Source: Thermohalobaculum sp039026295 (lineage in GTDB: Bacteria > Pseudomonadota > Alphaproteobacteria > Rhodobacterales > Rhodobacteraceae). Taken from it: DNA of 32,210 nucleotides. The DNA is taken from NCBI GenBank assembly GCA_039026295.1, contig JBCCMP010000004.1:1-32210 (forward strand). Direction: 5' to 3'. The position numbers and the translations under genes are program-made. The notes under the pieces are model-generated. The model did not search any database. It was not told the origin of the DNA and was given only the letters and a program-made list of their open reading frames with translations. Below, piece after piece: positions 15,567 through 24,044 of the stretch (position 1 is the stretch's first letter; each line of letters begins with the position of its first letter).

Positions 15567-16841
15567 TCACGATCCACTGATCTCCCGCGCATCCTCCACA
15601 GTGCGAAGGCCAGTCGCCGGCGCACCGACCAGCACGGCCATGTTGCCCGGCTTGTGATCGTTGCGGCGCATTTTCATGTGCGCTTCAGGAATATCGCGCC
15701 ACTCGAATACCTCTGACATGCAGGGATCAAGCCGCCGTTCGATCATCAGTTTGTTCGCGGCCGAGGCCTGCATCAGATTGGCAAAGTGGCTGCCCTGCAA
15801 ACGCTTCTGATGCATCCACATGTACCGGACATCGAAGGTGCAGTTGTAACCGGTTGTCCCCGCGCAGATGACGACCATGCCGCCTTTCTTCACGACGAAG
15901 GACGAGACCGGGAAAGTCGACTCGCCCGGATGCTCGAACACCATGTCGACATTGTTGCCCTTGCCAGTGATGTCCCAGATCGCCTTGCCGAACTTACGAG
16001 CTTCCTTGAACCACTCAGCATATTCTGGGGTGTTGACTGTAGGAAGCTGACCCCAGCAATTGAAGTCCTTGCGGTTGATGACACCCTTGGCACCCAGATC
16101 CATGACGAACTCGCGCTTGTCTTCGTCACTGATGACGCCGATCGCATTTGCGCCAGCCGTATTGATCAGCTGGATCGCATACGAACCCAAACCGCCCGAT
16201 GCGCCCCAGACCAGAACGTTCTGCCCCGGCTTCAGATCGTGCGGCTCGTGCCCGAACAGCATCCGGTAGGCAGTCGCCAGCGTCAGCGTGTAGCAGGCCG
16301 ATTCCTCCCAGGTCAGGTGCTTGGGGCGGGGCATCAGCTGCTGCGCCTGTACGTTGGTGAACTGTGCGAACGACCCGTCCGGCGTCTCGTAACCCCAGAT
16401 CCGCTGGCTGGGCGAATACATAGGATCACCGCCATTACAGTGCTCGTCGTCGCCGTCGTCCTGGTTGCAGTGGATCACGACCTCGTCGCCCACCGTCCAA
16501 CGCTTGACCTTGTCGCCGACCGCCCAGACGATCCCGGACGCATCTGAACCGGCGATGTGAAAGTCCGCGCCGTGCACGTCGAACATGCTGATCGGTACAC
16601 CCAGACCAGCCCAGATGCCGTTGTAGTTGACGCCTGCAGCCATCACCAAAACCAGCACCTCGTGGCTGTCCAGCTTGGGCACGTCCACGACCTCAAGCTG
16701 CATCGCCTGGTTCGGCTCGCCCTGGCGATCACGCCGGATAGCCCATGCGTGCATTTTAGCCGGTACATGGCCAAGCGGGGGGATCTCTCCGACTTCGTAG
16801 AGGTCTTTTCCTGCCGTTTCCAACATCGCGCTACCGTCCAT
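15567..16841 (-). CDS. ccr: Crotonyl-CoA carboxylase/reductase
   Basis: This is the key enzyme of the ethylmalonyl-CoA pathway: it reduces crotonyl-CoA with NADPH while adding CO2, giving (2S)-ethylmalonyl-CoA. The 424-residue medium-chain reductase shows DLYEVGEIPPLGHVPAKM at the start, GVNYNGIWAGLG (71-81), HIAGSDASGIVWAVG, CNQDDGDDEHCNGGDPM, WGYETPDGSFAQF, the nucleotide-binding GASGGLGS (213-220), EHPGESTFPVSSFVVKKGG and WMHQKRLQGSHFAN. These match the Rhodobacter sphaeroides enzyme almost line for line. The start at 16841 was taken for its match to that N-terminus; the frame is open to 17021. A second Met at 16826 is possible. Two motifs upstream recur before ecm. Confidence 0.97.
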   Translation of the reverse strand: MDGSAMLETAGKDLYEVGEIPPLGHVPAKMHAWAIRRDRQGEPNQAMQLEVVDVPKLDSHEVLVLVMAAGVNYNGIWAGLGVPISMFDVHGADFHIAGSDASGIVWAVGDKVKRWTVGDEVVIHCNQDDGDDEHCNGGDPMYSPSQRIWGYETPDGSFAQFTNVQAQQLMPRPKHLTWEESACYTLTLATAYRMLFGHEPHDLKPGQNVLVWGASGGLGSYAIQLINTAGANAIGVISDEDKREFVMDLGAKGVINRKDFNCWGQLPTVNTPEYAEWFKEARKFGKAIWDITGKGNNVDMVFEHPGESTFPVSSFVVKKGGMVVICAGTTGYNCTFDVRYMWMHQKRLQGSHFANLMQASAANKLMIERRLDPCMSEVFEWRDIPEAHMKMRRNDHKPGNMAVLVGAPATGLRTVEDAREISGS

Positions 16842-16866
16842 CTCGCGGATCTCCGTTGAAATATTA

Positions 16867-16874
16867 TTGCGCAA
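16867..16874. promoter_or_regulatory. TTGCGCAA palindrome upstream of ccr, shared with ecm
   Basis: TTGCGCAA sits 26-33 bases before the ccr start. On the plus strand the similarity to the ecm upstream region extends through 16867-16882, TTGCGCAATTTT then A, then TTT, with one mismatch in 16. The 8-mer alone is not specific: it also appears inside a coding region at 22515-22522. Confidence 0.45.
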
Positions 16875-16959
16875 TTTTATTTCGTCTGCGCTGAAGATCG
16901 GTTCCTGACATTTCTTGACGACTCGCGCAAGCGGTTTTTTGCGCGCGCAGCATCGCCTC

Positions 16960-16974
16960 TGCTGCAGCGCAGCA
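16960..16974. promoter_or_regulatory. TGCTGC-N3-GCAGCA inverted repeat upstream of ccr, shared with ecm
   Basis: A perfect 6-bp inverted repeat with a 3-bp centre lies about 120-133 bases before the ccr start. On the ccr coding strand it reads TGCTGCGCTGCAGCA, differing from the ecm copy at 19026-19040 by one central base. Confidence 0.5.
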
Positions 16975-17027
16975 TAAACCCGGTTTGAAACGTTGTCACC
17001 GGCCAAACGGGAACAGCGCACCCTGCC

Positions 17028-18395
17028 TCAGAGATGGGAGATCGAATTCGCGTAGTATTGCAGCAGGTCTGCTTCCCCGTCTGCGATCCGGAAAGCGCCA
17101 TGCTCTTCAATCAGGATATGGCGGAGCGTCAACATCCTCAGCCCGACCTCCACGGCATAATCAAAATCCTGCCGGGGGATATGTGAATGGGCCCCGCGAT
17201 CTCGCAAACGCGCGAGTTCTGCCTCTGCCTTCAGCTTCACATCGATTGCGCTTATCGGACCGTCGGCCTCCAGAAAGACCCGCGCCATCAGACTGACCGG
17301 CAGAACGGGTACGGATTGGCCAATGCGGCGTGTCAGTTCATCGCCCAGCGCCTGCAGACCCGTCTCGCTCTCCCGCGCCATGAATGCGCTCAAGGACAAG
17401 GGCTCGCCAAAGCTGACGCAGGCATACCCGAACTTGAACAAACGTCCGGTGACCCGCAACCAGATCAACCGCGTCCAGAATGCCGCCGCCGTCCAGGGGC
17501 TGACCTTGAAACGGGCTTTGCCTTCGGGCCCGACGTCGGCCCCGATCAGAATGCGGTCCTCGAGTACACGGTCATAGTTCAGCCCGACCGGCACGAAGAC
17601 CACATCGCGCGACGTCTCTGGGTCGAACCCCGAAAGAATGTAGCTGAGCAACCCCAGCTTTGGCGGCGCCAGCTTGCCATCGCGCGTCAACCCGCCCTCC
17701 GGAAAAATGGCTTGGGTCACACCGGCCTCCGTCGCCATGCGCACGTAACGCGACAGAACCCGGCGATAGAGCGTGTTTCGTGAGCGCCGCCTGATGAAAT
17801 AGGCCCCCATCGCCCGGATGATCCGGCTCAGCGGCCAGATCCGCGCCCATTCCCCCACCGCGTAAGACAGCGCAGACTGGGTCGAGGCAAGATAAGTGAC
17901 CAGCAGATAGTCAACGTTGGATCGATGGTTCATCACGAAGATCACCGTCGATGCCGGGTCGACCTTGAACAGCGCATCCTGATCGAAAGCGCCAAGGCGC
18001 ACCCGGTAGAACGCCTGTGCAATCCAACGCGACACCCTCGCCCCGACGCCGAAATAGGCATAGGCACTGAAGGACGGCACGATTTCACGCGCATAGCGAT
18101 CAACCTCTGCCATCGTCACATCACGGGGTTGACCGGTCTCGGTGATGTGCTCCTCGACCGCGGCCATCACTTCTGGATCGTAAACCAAGCGCTCGATCAA
18201 TACCCGTCGTCGGGTCAGCTTGAACGGCTGGATCTTGACCTGCAGGCGCTCGTTCAGCCGGTCCACCGCCCGGTCGATGCGGCGGCGGAAGAACCAGCGC
18301 ACGGATGGCCCGATCACCCGGTCCAACAGACCGATCACGGCCAGAAGCACCGTCAACCAAACAGCCCAAACCGGGATTTCCACCGTCTCCCACAT
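17028..18395 (-). CDS. PlsB-like glycerol-3-phosphate/lysophosphatidate acyltransferase
   Basis: This 455-residue membrane-associated enzyme should transfer an acyl chain to glycerol 3-phosphate or a related acceptor in phospholipid synthesis. A single N-terminal hydrophobic helix (about residues 8-27) is followed by a basic segment, RWFFRRRIDRAVDRLNERL. Acyltransferase motifs are NHRSNVDY (156-163, the HX4D-type motif, where spacing gives H157 and D162), GAYFIRR (197-203) and FPEGG (231-235). The start is uncertain: I chose the ATG at 18395 (MWETVEIPVW) over a GTG at 18455 because relatives appear to begin this way; neither has a strong ribosome site. It lies 186 bases upstream of ccr on the same strand, between ccr and ecm. 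Confidence 0.82.
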   Translation of the reverse strand: MWETVEIPVWAVWLTVLLAVIGLLDRVIGPSVRWFFRRRIDRAVDRLNERLQVKIQPFKLTRRRVLIERLVYDPEVMAAVEEHITETGQPRDVTMAEVDRYAREIVPSFSAYAYFGVGARVSRWIAQAFYRVRLGAFDQDALFKVDPASTVIFVMNHRSNVDYLLVTYLASTQSALSYAVGEWARIWPLSRIIRAMGAYFIRRRSRNTLYRRVLSRYVRMATEAGVTQAIFPEGGLTRDGKLAPPKLGLLSYILSGFDPETSRDVVFVPVGLNYDRVLEDRILIGADVGPEGKARFKVSPWTAAAFWTRLIWLRVTGRLFKFGYACVSFGEPLSLSAFMARESETGLQALGDELTRRIGQSVPVLPVSLMARVFLEADGPISAIDVKLKAEAELARLRDRGAHSHIPRQDFDYAVEVGLRMLTLRHILIEEHGAFRIADGEADLLQYYANSISHL

Positions 18396-18563
18396 GACGC
18401 GGATCGTCGCCGGGAGCTTTGCGAGTGTCCAGAACTTTGAAACTCCGCGAGTCACGCCTTGGGCGTTTCGCGACTGGTTTCTTTAGGCAATGAATGACGA
18501 AGCGTTGTCGGTACGACACACGCCCTGTATCGTCGCAAGAAGGGGATTTGCGAGGGAACAACA

Positions 18564-18923
18564 ATGATCAGATCACTCTCTGTGCTGGCTGCCGTGACAC
18601 TTCTTTCGGCGTGCGGCCTGGACGGCGGGCAGCTTGTCAGGCCCGGCGTGCCGACCGGAACTTTCGTCATGTTCAATCAGGGGAATGCAGCGATCACTGC
18701 TGTCACCATCTCGACCTGCGAGGCGAACAGCCACGGTCTGAACCGTCTTCAAGATGGCTATGTGATTCAGCCGGGACGCGGCGCGCGCTTCACCTTGTCT
18801 GCCGGATGCTATGACGTCGCCGCGGGTTACGGCCTGGGTGATCGCAGCTATGCCTATGCCCAGCGTCGCCTTACGGTCAGCGCCGGGCGCGAAACACGGC
18901 TGAACATCACGGGCGACAACTAG
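18564..18923 (+). CDS. Small lipoprotein of unknown function
   Basis: A 119-residue protein with a type II signal peptide: MIRSLSVLAAVTLLSACG, lipobox LSAC with the lipidated Cys at residue 17. The mature part begins GLDGGQLVRPGVPTG and has two further cysteines (TISTCEAN and SAGCYDVA) that could form a disulfide in the periplasm. The glycine-rich middle (IQPGRGARFTL, GYGLGDRSYAYAQRRL) suggests a small beta-rich domain. The ribosome site GAGGG lies about eight bases before the ATG. It lies 157 bases before ecm on the same strand. I do not recognise a family. Confidence 0.8.
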   Translation: MIRSLSVLAAVTLLSACGLDGGQLVRPGVPTGTFVMFNQGNAAITAVTISTCEANSHGLNRLQDGYVIQPGRGARFTLSAGCYDVAAGYGLGDRSYAYAQRRLTVSAGRETRLNITGDN

Positions 18924-18996
18924 GCGAACACTGGGCGGCGGTGCCACGAGCCTGAAACATAAAGCTCATGAAATATTCTTGTTCCAAGATTAGGGG

Positions 18997-19004
18997 TTGC
19001 GCAA
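18997..19004. promoter_or_regulatory. TTGCGCAA palindrome upstream of ecm
   Basis: TTGCGCAA followed by TTTTGTTTGC lies 77-84 bases before the ecm start. The flanking match to the ccr upstream region (16867-16882) covers 15 of 16 bases. Confidence 0.45.
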
Positions 19005-19025
19005 TTTTGTTTGCTGGATATTTTC

Positions 19026-19040
19026 TGCTGCGTTGCAGCA
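19026..19040. promoter_or_regulatory. TGCTGC-N3-GCAGCA inverted repeat upstream of ecm
   Basis: TGCTGCGTTGCAGCA lies 41-55 bases before the ecm ATG, a common place for an operator or activator site. The copy upstream of ccr differs only in the central triplet. Confidence 0.5.
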
Positions 19041-19080
19041 ATTGGGGCGAATCCCCGATCCGGAGTTTTTGGAGTCGTTC

Positions 19081-21057
19081 ATGTCTGAAGCCGCCAAACC
19101 CGCGCGCCCGTGGCTGTTCCGCACATATGCGGGTCATTCCACCGCGGCTGCGTCGAACGCACTTTATCGCGGTAATCTGGCCAAGGGTCAGACCGGTCTT
19201 TCGGTAGCCTTCGACCTGCCGACCCAAACCGGCTACGACAGCGACCATTCGCATGCCAAAGGCGAGGTCGGCAAGGTCGGTGTCCCGATCAGCCATCTCG
19301 GCGACATGCGGACGCTCTTCGACCAGATCCCGCTCGAGACAATGAACACTTCGATGACGATCAACGCCTCCGCATCCTGGCTGTTGGCGCTCTACATCGC
19401 CGTGGCGGACGAGCAGGGCGCCAACCGTGCCAAGCTGACCGGCACCGTCCAGAACGACATCATCAAGGAATATCTCAGCCGCGGCACCTACGTCTTCCCG
19501 CCCGCACCCTCCCTTCGTCTGATCTCGGACGTCGCGACCTACTGCTATTCCGAGGTGCCCAAGTGGAACCCGATGAACGTCTGTTCCTACCATCTGCAAG
19601 AAGCAGGAGCGACGCCGGAGCAGGAGCTTGCCTACGCGCTCGCCACCGGTATGGCCGTGCTGGACCGCGTCCGCGAGTCCGGCGAAATTGCGCCGGAAAA
19701 CTTCCCCGGCGTCGTCGGACGCATCAGCTTTTTCGTGAACGCAGGCATCCGCTTCGTGACCGAAATGTGCAAAATGCGCGCCTTTGTCGATCTCTGGGAC
19801 GAAATCTGCGCCATGCGCTACGGAGTGCAGGACCCCAAGCTCCGGCGTTTCCGGTATGGCGTGCAGGTGAACTCACTCGGCCTGACCGAGCAACAGCCCG
19901 AGAACAACGTCTACCGCATCCTGCTGGAAACACTGGCCGTCACGCTGTCAAAGAACGCGCGCGCCCGCGCAGTGCAGCTTCCCGCATGGAACGAGGCGCT
20001 GGGCCTGCCCCGCCCCTGGGATCAGCAATGGTCGCTTCGAATGCAGCAGATCCTCGCCTTCGAGACCGATCTGCTGGAATACGGCGATCTCTTCGATGGC
20101 TCCCCGGTCGTCGACGCCAAGGTTGAAAGCCTGAAGAAAGGGGCGCGCCAAGAGCTTGCCCGGATCGACGAGATGGGCGGCGCCGTCGCCGCCATAGACT
20201 ACATGAAGGGTGCGCTGGTCGCCTCGAACACCGAGCGTCTGTCGAAGATCGAGTCCGGCGAAACAACCGTTATCGGCGTCAACAGGTACCTCGAGACCGA
20301 GCCTTCCCCGCTGACCGCCGGCGATGGCGACATCCTGACGGTCGACCCCTCGGTCGAGGCTGATCAGATCGGCCGCCTCCAAGCCTGGCGCGATGCACGC
20401 GATAATGATGCGGTCAACATTGCTCTCGGCAATCTGAGACATGCCGCGAGAGAGGGTAAGAACATCATGCCTGCCTCCATCGCCGCTGCGAAAGCCGGGG
20501 TCACGACCGGGGAGTGGGGCGCGGTGATGCGGGAGATTTTCGGCGAATACCGTGCCCCCACCGGCGTCGGCAAAGCCGCCGCGGCCCCGACCGAAGGGCT
20601 CGAGGACATTCGCGCCGATGTCGAAACCGTCTCCGCCAAGCTCGGCCGGCGGGTGAAGTTCCTCGTCGGAAAGCCGGGCCTTGATGGCCATTCGAACGGT
20701 GCAGAGCAGATCGCCGTGCGCGCGCGGGATTGCGGCATGGAAGTCGTCTACGAAGGCATCCGCCTGACCCCGGCACAGATCGTCAATGCAGCATTAGAGG
20801 AATCGGTGCACGTGATCGGCCTCTCTGTCCTGTCCGGCTCGCATATGGAACTGATCACCGACGTTCTGGACCAGATGCGCATAGCAGGGATCAGCGACAT
20901 CCCAGTCGTGGCTGGCGGGATCATCCCCGACGAGGACGCGGATGCGCTGCGCGCAAAGGGGGTGGCCCGCGTTTACACGCCGAAAGACTTCGAATTGAAC
21001 CGGATCATGGCGGATATCGTCGACCTTGTCGGCTCGGAGACCGAGGTCGCTGCCTGA
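19081..21057 (+). CDS. ecm: Ethylmalonyl-CoA mutase, coenzyme B12-dependent
   Basis: This adenosylcobalamin enzyme converts (2R)-ethylmalonyl-CoA to (2S)-methylsuccinyl-CoA in the EMC pathway. The 658 residues comprise the substrate-binding barrel (PWLFRTYAGHSTAAASN, LSVAFDLPTQTGYDSD, NTSMTINASASWLLALY, PKWNPMNVCSYHLQEAGAT, VNSLGLTEQQPENNVYRI, LPRPWDQQWSLRMQQ) and a C-terminal B12 domain. The latter has the DxHxxG motif at D535, H537 and G540 (GLDGHSNG), then GLSVLSGSH and VAGGIIPDED. It follows the Rhodobacter sphaeroides Ecm closely and differs from methylmalonyl-CoA mutase in being the shorter EMC type. The ATG at 19081 has TTGGAG six bases upstream; the open frame back to a TTG at 18997 covers regulatory sequence. 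Confidence 0.97.
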   Translation: MSEAAKPARPWLFRTYAGHSTAAASNALYRGNLAKGQTGLSVAFDLPTQTGYDSDHSHAKGEVGKVGVPISHLGDMRTLFDQIPLETMNTSMTINASASWLLALYIAVADEQGANRAKLTGTVQNDIIKEYLSRGTYVFPPAPSLRLISDVATYCYSEVPKWNPMNVCSYHLQEAGATPEQELAYALATGMAVLDRVRESGEIAPENFPGVVGRISFFVNAGIRFVTEMCKMRAFVDLWDEICAMRYGVQDPKLRRFRYGVQVNSLGLTEQQPENNVYRILLETLAVTLSKNARARAVQLPAWNEALGLPRPWDQQWSLRMQQILAFETDLLEYGDLFDGSPVVDAKVESLKKGARQELARIDEMGGAVAAIDYMKGALVASNTERLSKIESGETTVIGVNRYLETEPSPLTAGDGDILTVDPSVEADQIGRLQAWRDARDNDAVNIALGNLRHAAREGKNIMPASIAAAKAGVTTGEWGAVMREIFGEYRAPTGVGKAAAAPTEGLEDIRADVETVSAKLGRRVKFLVGKPGLDGHSNGAEQIAVRARDCGMEVVYEGIRLTPAQIVNAALEESVHVIGLSVLSGSHMELITDVLDQMRIAGISDIPVVAGGIIPDEDADALRAKGVARVYTPKDFELNRIMADIVDLVGSETEVAA

Positions 21058-21070
21058 TCAACAGCCCACT

Positions 21071-21098
21071 GGTGCCACGTGATGGCACCTCTTGCTTT
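21071..21098 (+). terminator. Terminator-like hairpin after ecm
   Basis: GGTGCCA (21071-21077) pairs with TGGCACC (21083-21089) around a five-base loop, followed by TCTTGCTTT, 13 bases after the ecm stop. The T run is interrupted, so termination may be partial. Confidence 0.6.
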
Positions 21099-21228
21099 CA
21101 CCCTCAATCGGCCAGCCGCAGCAAATCAGCGCCTGCCAAATTCGGGCAAACCGGCAATTTCCGTGCAGAAGTGCGGATTCCCTTCTGTTCTGCTTTGTTC
21201 CCGGCGCAGAGGCGGGTATGTACGCACC

Positions 21229-22002
21229 ATGTGCAGCCTGTGGATAACTCTGGTCAGGGCAATACCGATTGCGATAGGCACATTCCTGTCCCTCTCTGCG
21301 TCCAGTGCCGTCGCCAACCCGACGGTTTTCACGTTCTCGCCGCGCACCTACGACCTGCAACTTCACTGGAAGAACGGCGAAGATCAGTTCTGGACGCTTG
21401 ATGCCGTGCGCGAGCATCTGGAAAGCCAGGATCGCTGCGTGGCCTTCCTGTCCAATGCAGGCATCTATGGAGAGGACTACGCCCCGCTCGGCCTGCACAT
21501 CGAGAACGGCGAGCAGGTCCGCGGCGTCAACCCTGCCAAAGGATCGGGGAATTTTTCTTGGAATTCCGGCGTTTTTGCCCTCCGTGATGGCAGGCCAGAG
21601 GTCCGGCGCCATACCGCATGGCCCGGCAACCGGGGCGTCAACGTCGCCAACCAGTCCGGCCCGGCATTGGTGATCGGCGGCAAGCGCACCAGTGCGGGGC
21701 GATCGGATGCCGGGCGTTACAGTCGCGGTGCGATTGTCTCTTACCGCGATGGACGGGCCGGGTTTGTCCATACTTCAAGCCGCATCGAATTCCGCCGCAT
21801 GGTCGATCTCGCCCAGGCAAAGGGACGTGTCCAGGGCATGCTCTACCTTGACGGGCGCATAAACGATTGGTGGCAGCGGGGGATGCGCCGCCCGGCGCGC
21901 GGATTCCCGTGGCTGGCCGGAATTTGGTCTGTCAGCCGGCAGGGCCCCTGCCCCGACCCCATTGCCTCTCCCCGTCCTGTTCCCAAACCGGAACAGGGAT
22001 AA
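21229..22002 (+). CDS. Exported phosphodiester glycosidase-family (NAGPA/YigE-like) protein
   Basis: A 257-residue protein with a predicted Sec signal peptide (MCSLWITLVRAIPIAIGTFLSLSASSAVA, cleavage before NPTVFTF). The mature domain matches the NAGPA/DUF2233 family by its order of motifs: VAFLSNAGIYGEDYAPLGLHIENG, NFSWNSGVFALRDG, NQSGPALVIGGK, GAIVSYRDG and LYLDGRINDWW. The human relative removes GlcNAc from mannose 6-phosphate; bacterial substrates are mostly unknown, possibly cell-envelope sugars. The start is the ATG at 21229 because it begins the signal peptide; the frame is open back to 21079 without matching sequence. No ribosome site is well placed. It is not obviously part of an operon. 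Confidence 0.75.
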   Translation: MCSLWITLVRAIPIAIGTFLSLSASSAVANPTVFTFSPRTYDLQLHWKNGEDQFWTLDAVREHLESQDRCVAFLSNAGIYGEDYAPLGLHIENGEQVRGVNPAKGSGNFSWNSGVFALRDGRPEVRRHTAWPGNRGVNVANQSGPALVIGGKRTSAGRSDAGRYSRGAIVSYRDGRAGFVHTSSRIEFRRMVDLAQAKGRVQGMLYLDGRINDWWQRGMRRPARGFPWLAGIWSVSRQGPCPDPIASPRPVPKPEQG

Positions 22003-22142
22003 AGCCCCTACTCCATCCGTATCGGTCGTCGCGCTACCGGCACCTCTCACGCTGGAACCGCAGCCATCGGTGTATTTCTGCCCCTTTTGATTTTCCTCCG
22101 GTTGTGAGAGAATCGAAGCGTTTTAAAAGTGGGATTTTACAA

Positions 22143-23180
22143 ATGGATGTTACGAACGAGATGGTAATTGCCATCAATGCTGCAATTCAGCATCCGGATC
22201 AGCCCGAGAGCGCAGGACACTTTCTTGTCCACACCGATCTCGACGATCAGTTCATCATCTACGGCATGGACGATCCGCAACGGACGTATCTGGCGCTGGT
22301 TCACCTGCGCGCATCGTTGGATCTGGACCCTTCCAATCAGACATCGGAAGAAGAAATCCAGACGATAGAAAACCGGGTCGGCACCTACGACAAATCGCTC
22401 AGCCCTCGTGTTTCGAACTTCTTCCTGCACACGCACCATGCGAATGTTGTCCGTGCCGACGACGGCAATGGTTTTACCTTGAAGCGCCCCGAAGAACGCA
22501 CGCGCGGCCAACGTTTGCGCAAGCGTGAACAGCGTCGCCGAGAATTCACCTATCGCTACCGGAATTCGAAATTCTCGCTCCTGTCGATTGGCGGCGATAC
22601 GCAAAAGCTCTGCGTTGGCGTCACGAAAGACAACAACACCAAGCACAGCGCGGCCTTTAATCTGGCCGATATGAACAACAACCTGCGCAATTTTGCGGTG
22701 CGCCGCGCCTGTAAGTTCCTGCTCTGTGATTCCATCAGGCTGGATAAATGGGTGGCCTATGCCCTGGACGACATGGACCTTGGTGCCATCGCCGAGAACC
22801 AGTGGCGCGTCTTCAAGGATGGGTCCTGGATTTCGAACCCGGAAGACGACCACCGGCGCGGAAAAATTCCCGTGTGTACGTCCGAAATCAGGTGCCTGTT
22901 CCGCGACTGGGACTTCTTCGCTGAACACGTGACGTTCTACGAGAAATTCCAAATGGTCGATCCGCCGTGGCTCCGCCCGTCTCACATCGACAAATGGTCT
23001 GCCTATGCAAAGCTCTGGTCAGAACGGTGTATTCATCTCGCCGGGCGGGGGGCAGATGTCGCGGCGTTCGAGGCAGCGATTGCAGCCCATGATCGGGGTG
23101 CTCATTTCGCGGCGATTTCCGAATACCACCGCGGGAACCCGTCGCGGCTGCGCAACATGCACCCGATCGTCACGACCTGA
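22143..23180 (+). CDS. Protein of unknown function, 345 residues
   Basis: I do not recognise this protein. The frame is open from 21867, but a 140-bp spacer with AT-rich sequence (22080-22142) precedes the ATG at 22143, so that start is preferred (MDVTNEMVIAINAAIQ). It is soluble, with no signal peptide or membrane helix. Residues 1-85 are acidic, with HFLVHTDLDDQFIIYGMDDP. A very basic stretch at about 114-137 (RPEERTRGQRLRKREQRRRE) precedes a mixed domain with SLLSIGGDTQKLCVGVTKDNN. The C-terminal third is rich in tryptophan (about nine) and ends GNPSRLRNMHPIVTT. HTHH occurs near residue 96, without other metal-site context. The basic stretch could bind nucleic acid, but this is a guess. 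It is convergent with livF, 48 bp away. Confidence 0.7.
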   Translation: MDVTNEMVIAINAAIQHPDQPESAGHFLVHTDLDDQFIIYGMDDPQRTYLALVHLRASLDLDPSNQTSEEEIQTIENRVGTYDKSLSPRVSNFFLHTHHANVVRADDGNGFTLKRPEERTRGQRLRKREQRRREFTYRYRNSKFSLLSIGGDTQKLCVGVTKDNNTKHSAAFNLADMNNNLRNFAVRRACKFLLCDSIRLDKWVAYALDDMDLGAIAENQWRVFKDGSWISNPEDDHRRGKIPVCTSEIRCLFRDWDFFAEHVTFYEKFQMVDPPWLRPSHIDKWSAYAKLWSERCIHLAGRGADVAAFEAAIAAHDRGAHFAAISEYHRGNPSRLRNMHPIVTT

Positions 23181-23228
23181 TTTGTGTCGCCCTGCGGCGC
23201 ATGGCGGGTGCTGGCACTGATGGCGGGT

Positions 23229-24023
23229 TCAGATCGCCAGATACTCCTGACGGAGTTCCGCGTTGTCCAGAACGTCCTGCGCGGTGCCATCGAAGACCTT
23301 TTGGCCCGTGTCCAGAATGATTGCACGGTCTGCCAGATGCAAAGCAGCAATGGCATTCTGTTCGACCAGCACCGTTGTCATGCCAAGGCCCTTGATCTGC
23401 TCCAGCGTCTTCTCGATTTCCTGGACAATCACGGGAGCGAGACCTTCATACGGCTCGTCCAGCAGTAGAAGCTTCACATCGCGCGCAAGCGTACGTCCGA
23501 TGGCCAGCATCTGCTGTTCCCCGCCTGACAGGGTCGTCCCCTCCTGTTTGCGCCGCTCGCCGAGGCGCGGAAACAGATCGTAGATCCGCTCGATAGACCA
23601 ACCGACCGGCGGCGCGATTTGCGCCAGTTTCAAGTTCTCCTCGACGGTCAGGCCCTGAATGATCCGCCGGTCCTCCGGCACCAGACCGATCCCGGCGCGC
23701 GCGGCCTGGTGGGCCTTCATGTCGTGCAGCGGCTGATGATCTAGCCAGATCTCACCATGAGTCAGTTGCGGGTCATCGACCCGCGCGATGGACCGAAGCG
23801 TCGATGTCTTCCCGGCACCATTCCGGCCCAGCAGAGCAACGATTTCGCCCTCGCGAATGTCAAAGCTGATCCCCTGAACGATATAGCTCTCGCCGTAATA
23901 GGCGTGGACGTCCCAGACGGAGAAGTACGCCGCTTGCCCGCCACGGCTTGCCGTTGGCGCGACGCCCGGGGCCTGTTTCGTCAACTGCTCGTCGCCGAGC
24001 ATGTTTGTGCTTGCGTCTGTCAT
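23229..24023 (-). CDS. livF: ABC importer ATP-binding protein, LivF type
   Basis: One of two ATPases of a branched-chain-amino-acid-type importer. The 264 residues show Walker A GRNGAGKT (66-73), the signature LSGGEQQ (165-171), and Walker B LLLLDEP, followed by YEGLAPVIVQEI and the switch histidine replaced in the usual LivF way by VLVEQN. An N-terminal extension of about 30 residues precedes the first strand, longer than in E. coli LivF. It is the last gene of the five-gene minus-strand operon, 21 bases after livG. Confidence 0.92.
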   Translation of the reverse strand: MTDASTNMLGDEQLTKQAPGVAPTASRGGQAAYFSVWDVHAYYGESYIVQGISFDIREGEIVALLGRNGAGKTSTLRSIARVDDPQLTHGEIWLDHQPLHDMKAHQAARAGIGLVPEDRRIIQGLTVEENLKLAQIAPPVGWSIERIYDLFPRLGERRKQEGTTLSGGEQQMLAIGRTLARDVKLLLLDEPYEGLAPVIVQEIEKTLEQIKGLGMTTVLVEQNAIAALHLADRAIILDTGQKVFDGTAQDVLDNAELRQEYLAI

Positions 24024-24044
24024 CGATGTTCCCTCGTCGCGGGC

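Noticed and set aside
18997..19080. Upstream extension of ecm from a TTG at 18997
   Set aside because: It would translate the operator-like motifs. The ATG at 19081 has a good ribosome site and matches the known N-terminus.
21867..22142. Upstream extension of the unknown 345-residue protein
   Set aside because: It overlaps the end of the preceding gene in another frame and then an AT-rich non-coding spacer. The composition changes to coding only from 22143.
22515..22522. TTGCGCAA inside the unknown gene as another EMC operator
   Set aside because: It is within a coding region, lacks the matching flank and has no accompanying inverted repeat. It shows only that the 8-mer by itself is not specific.
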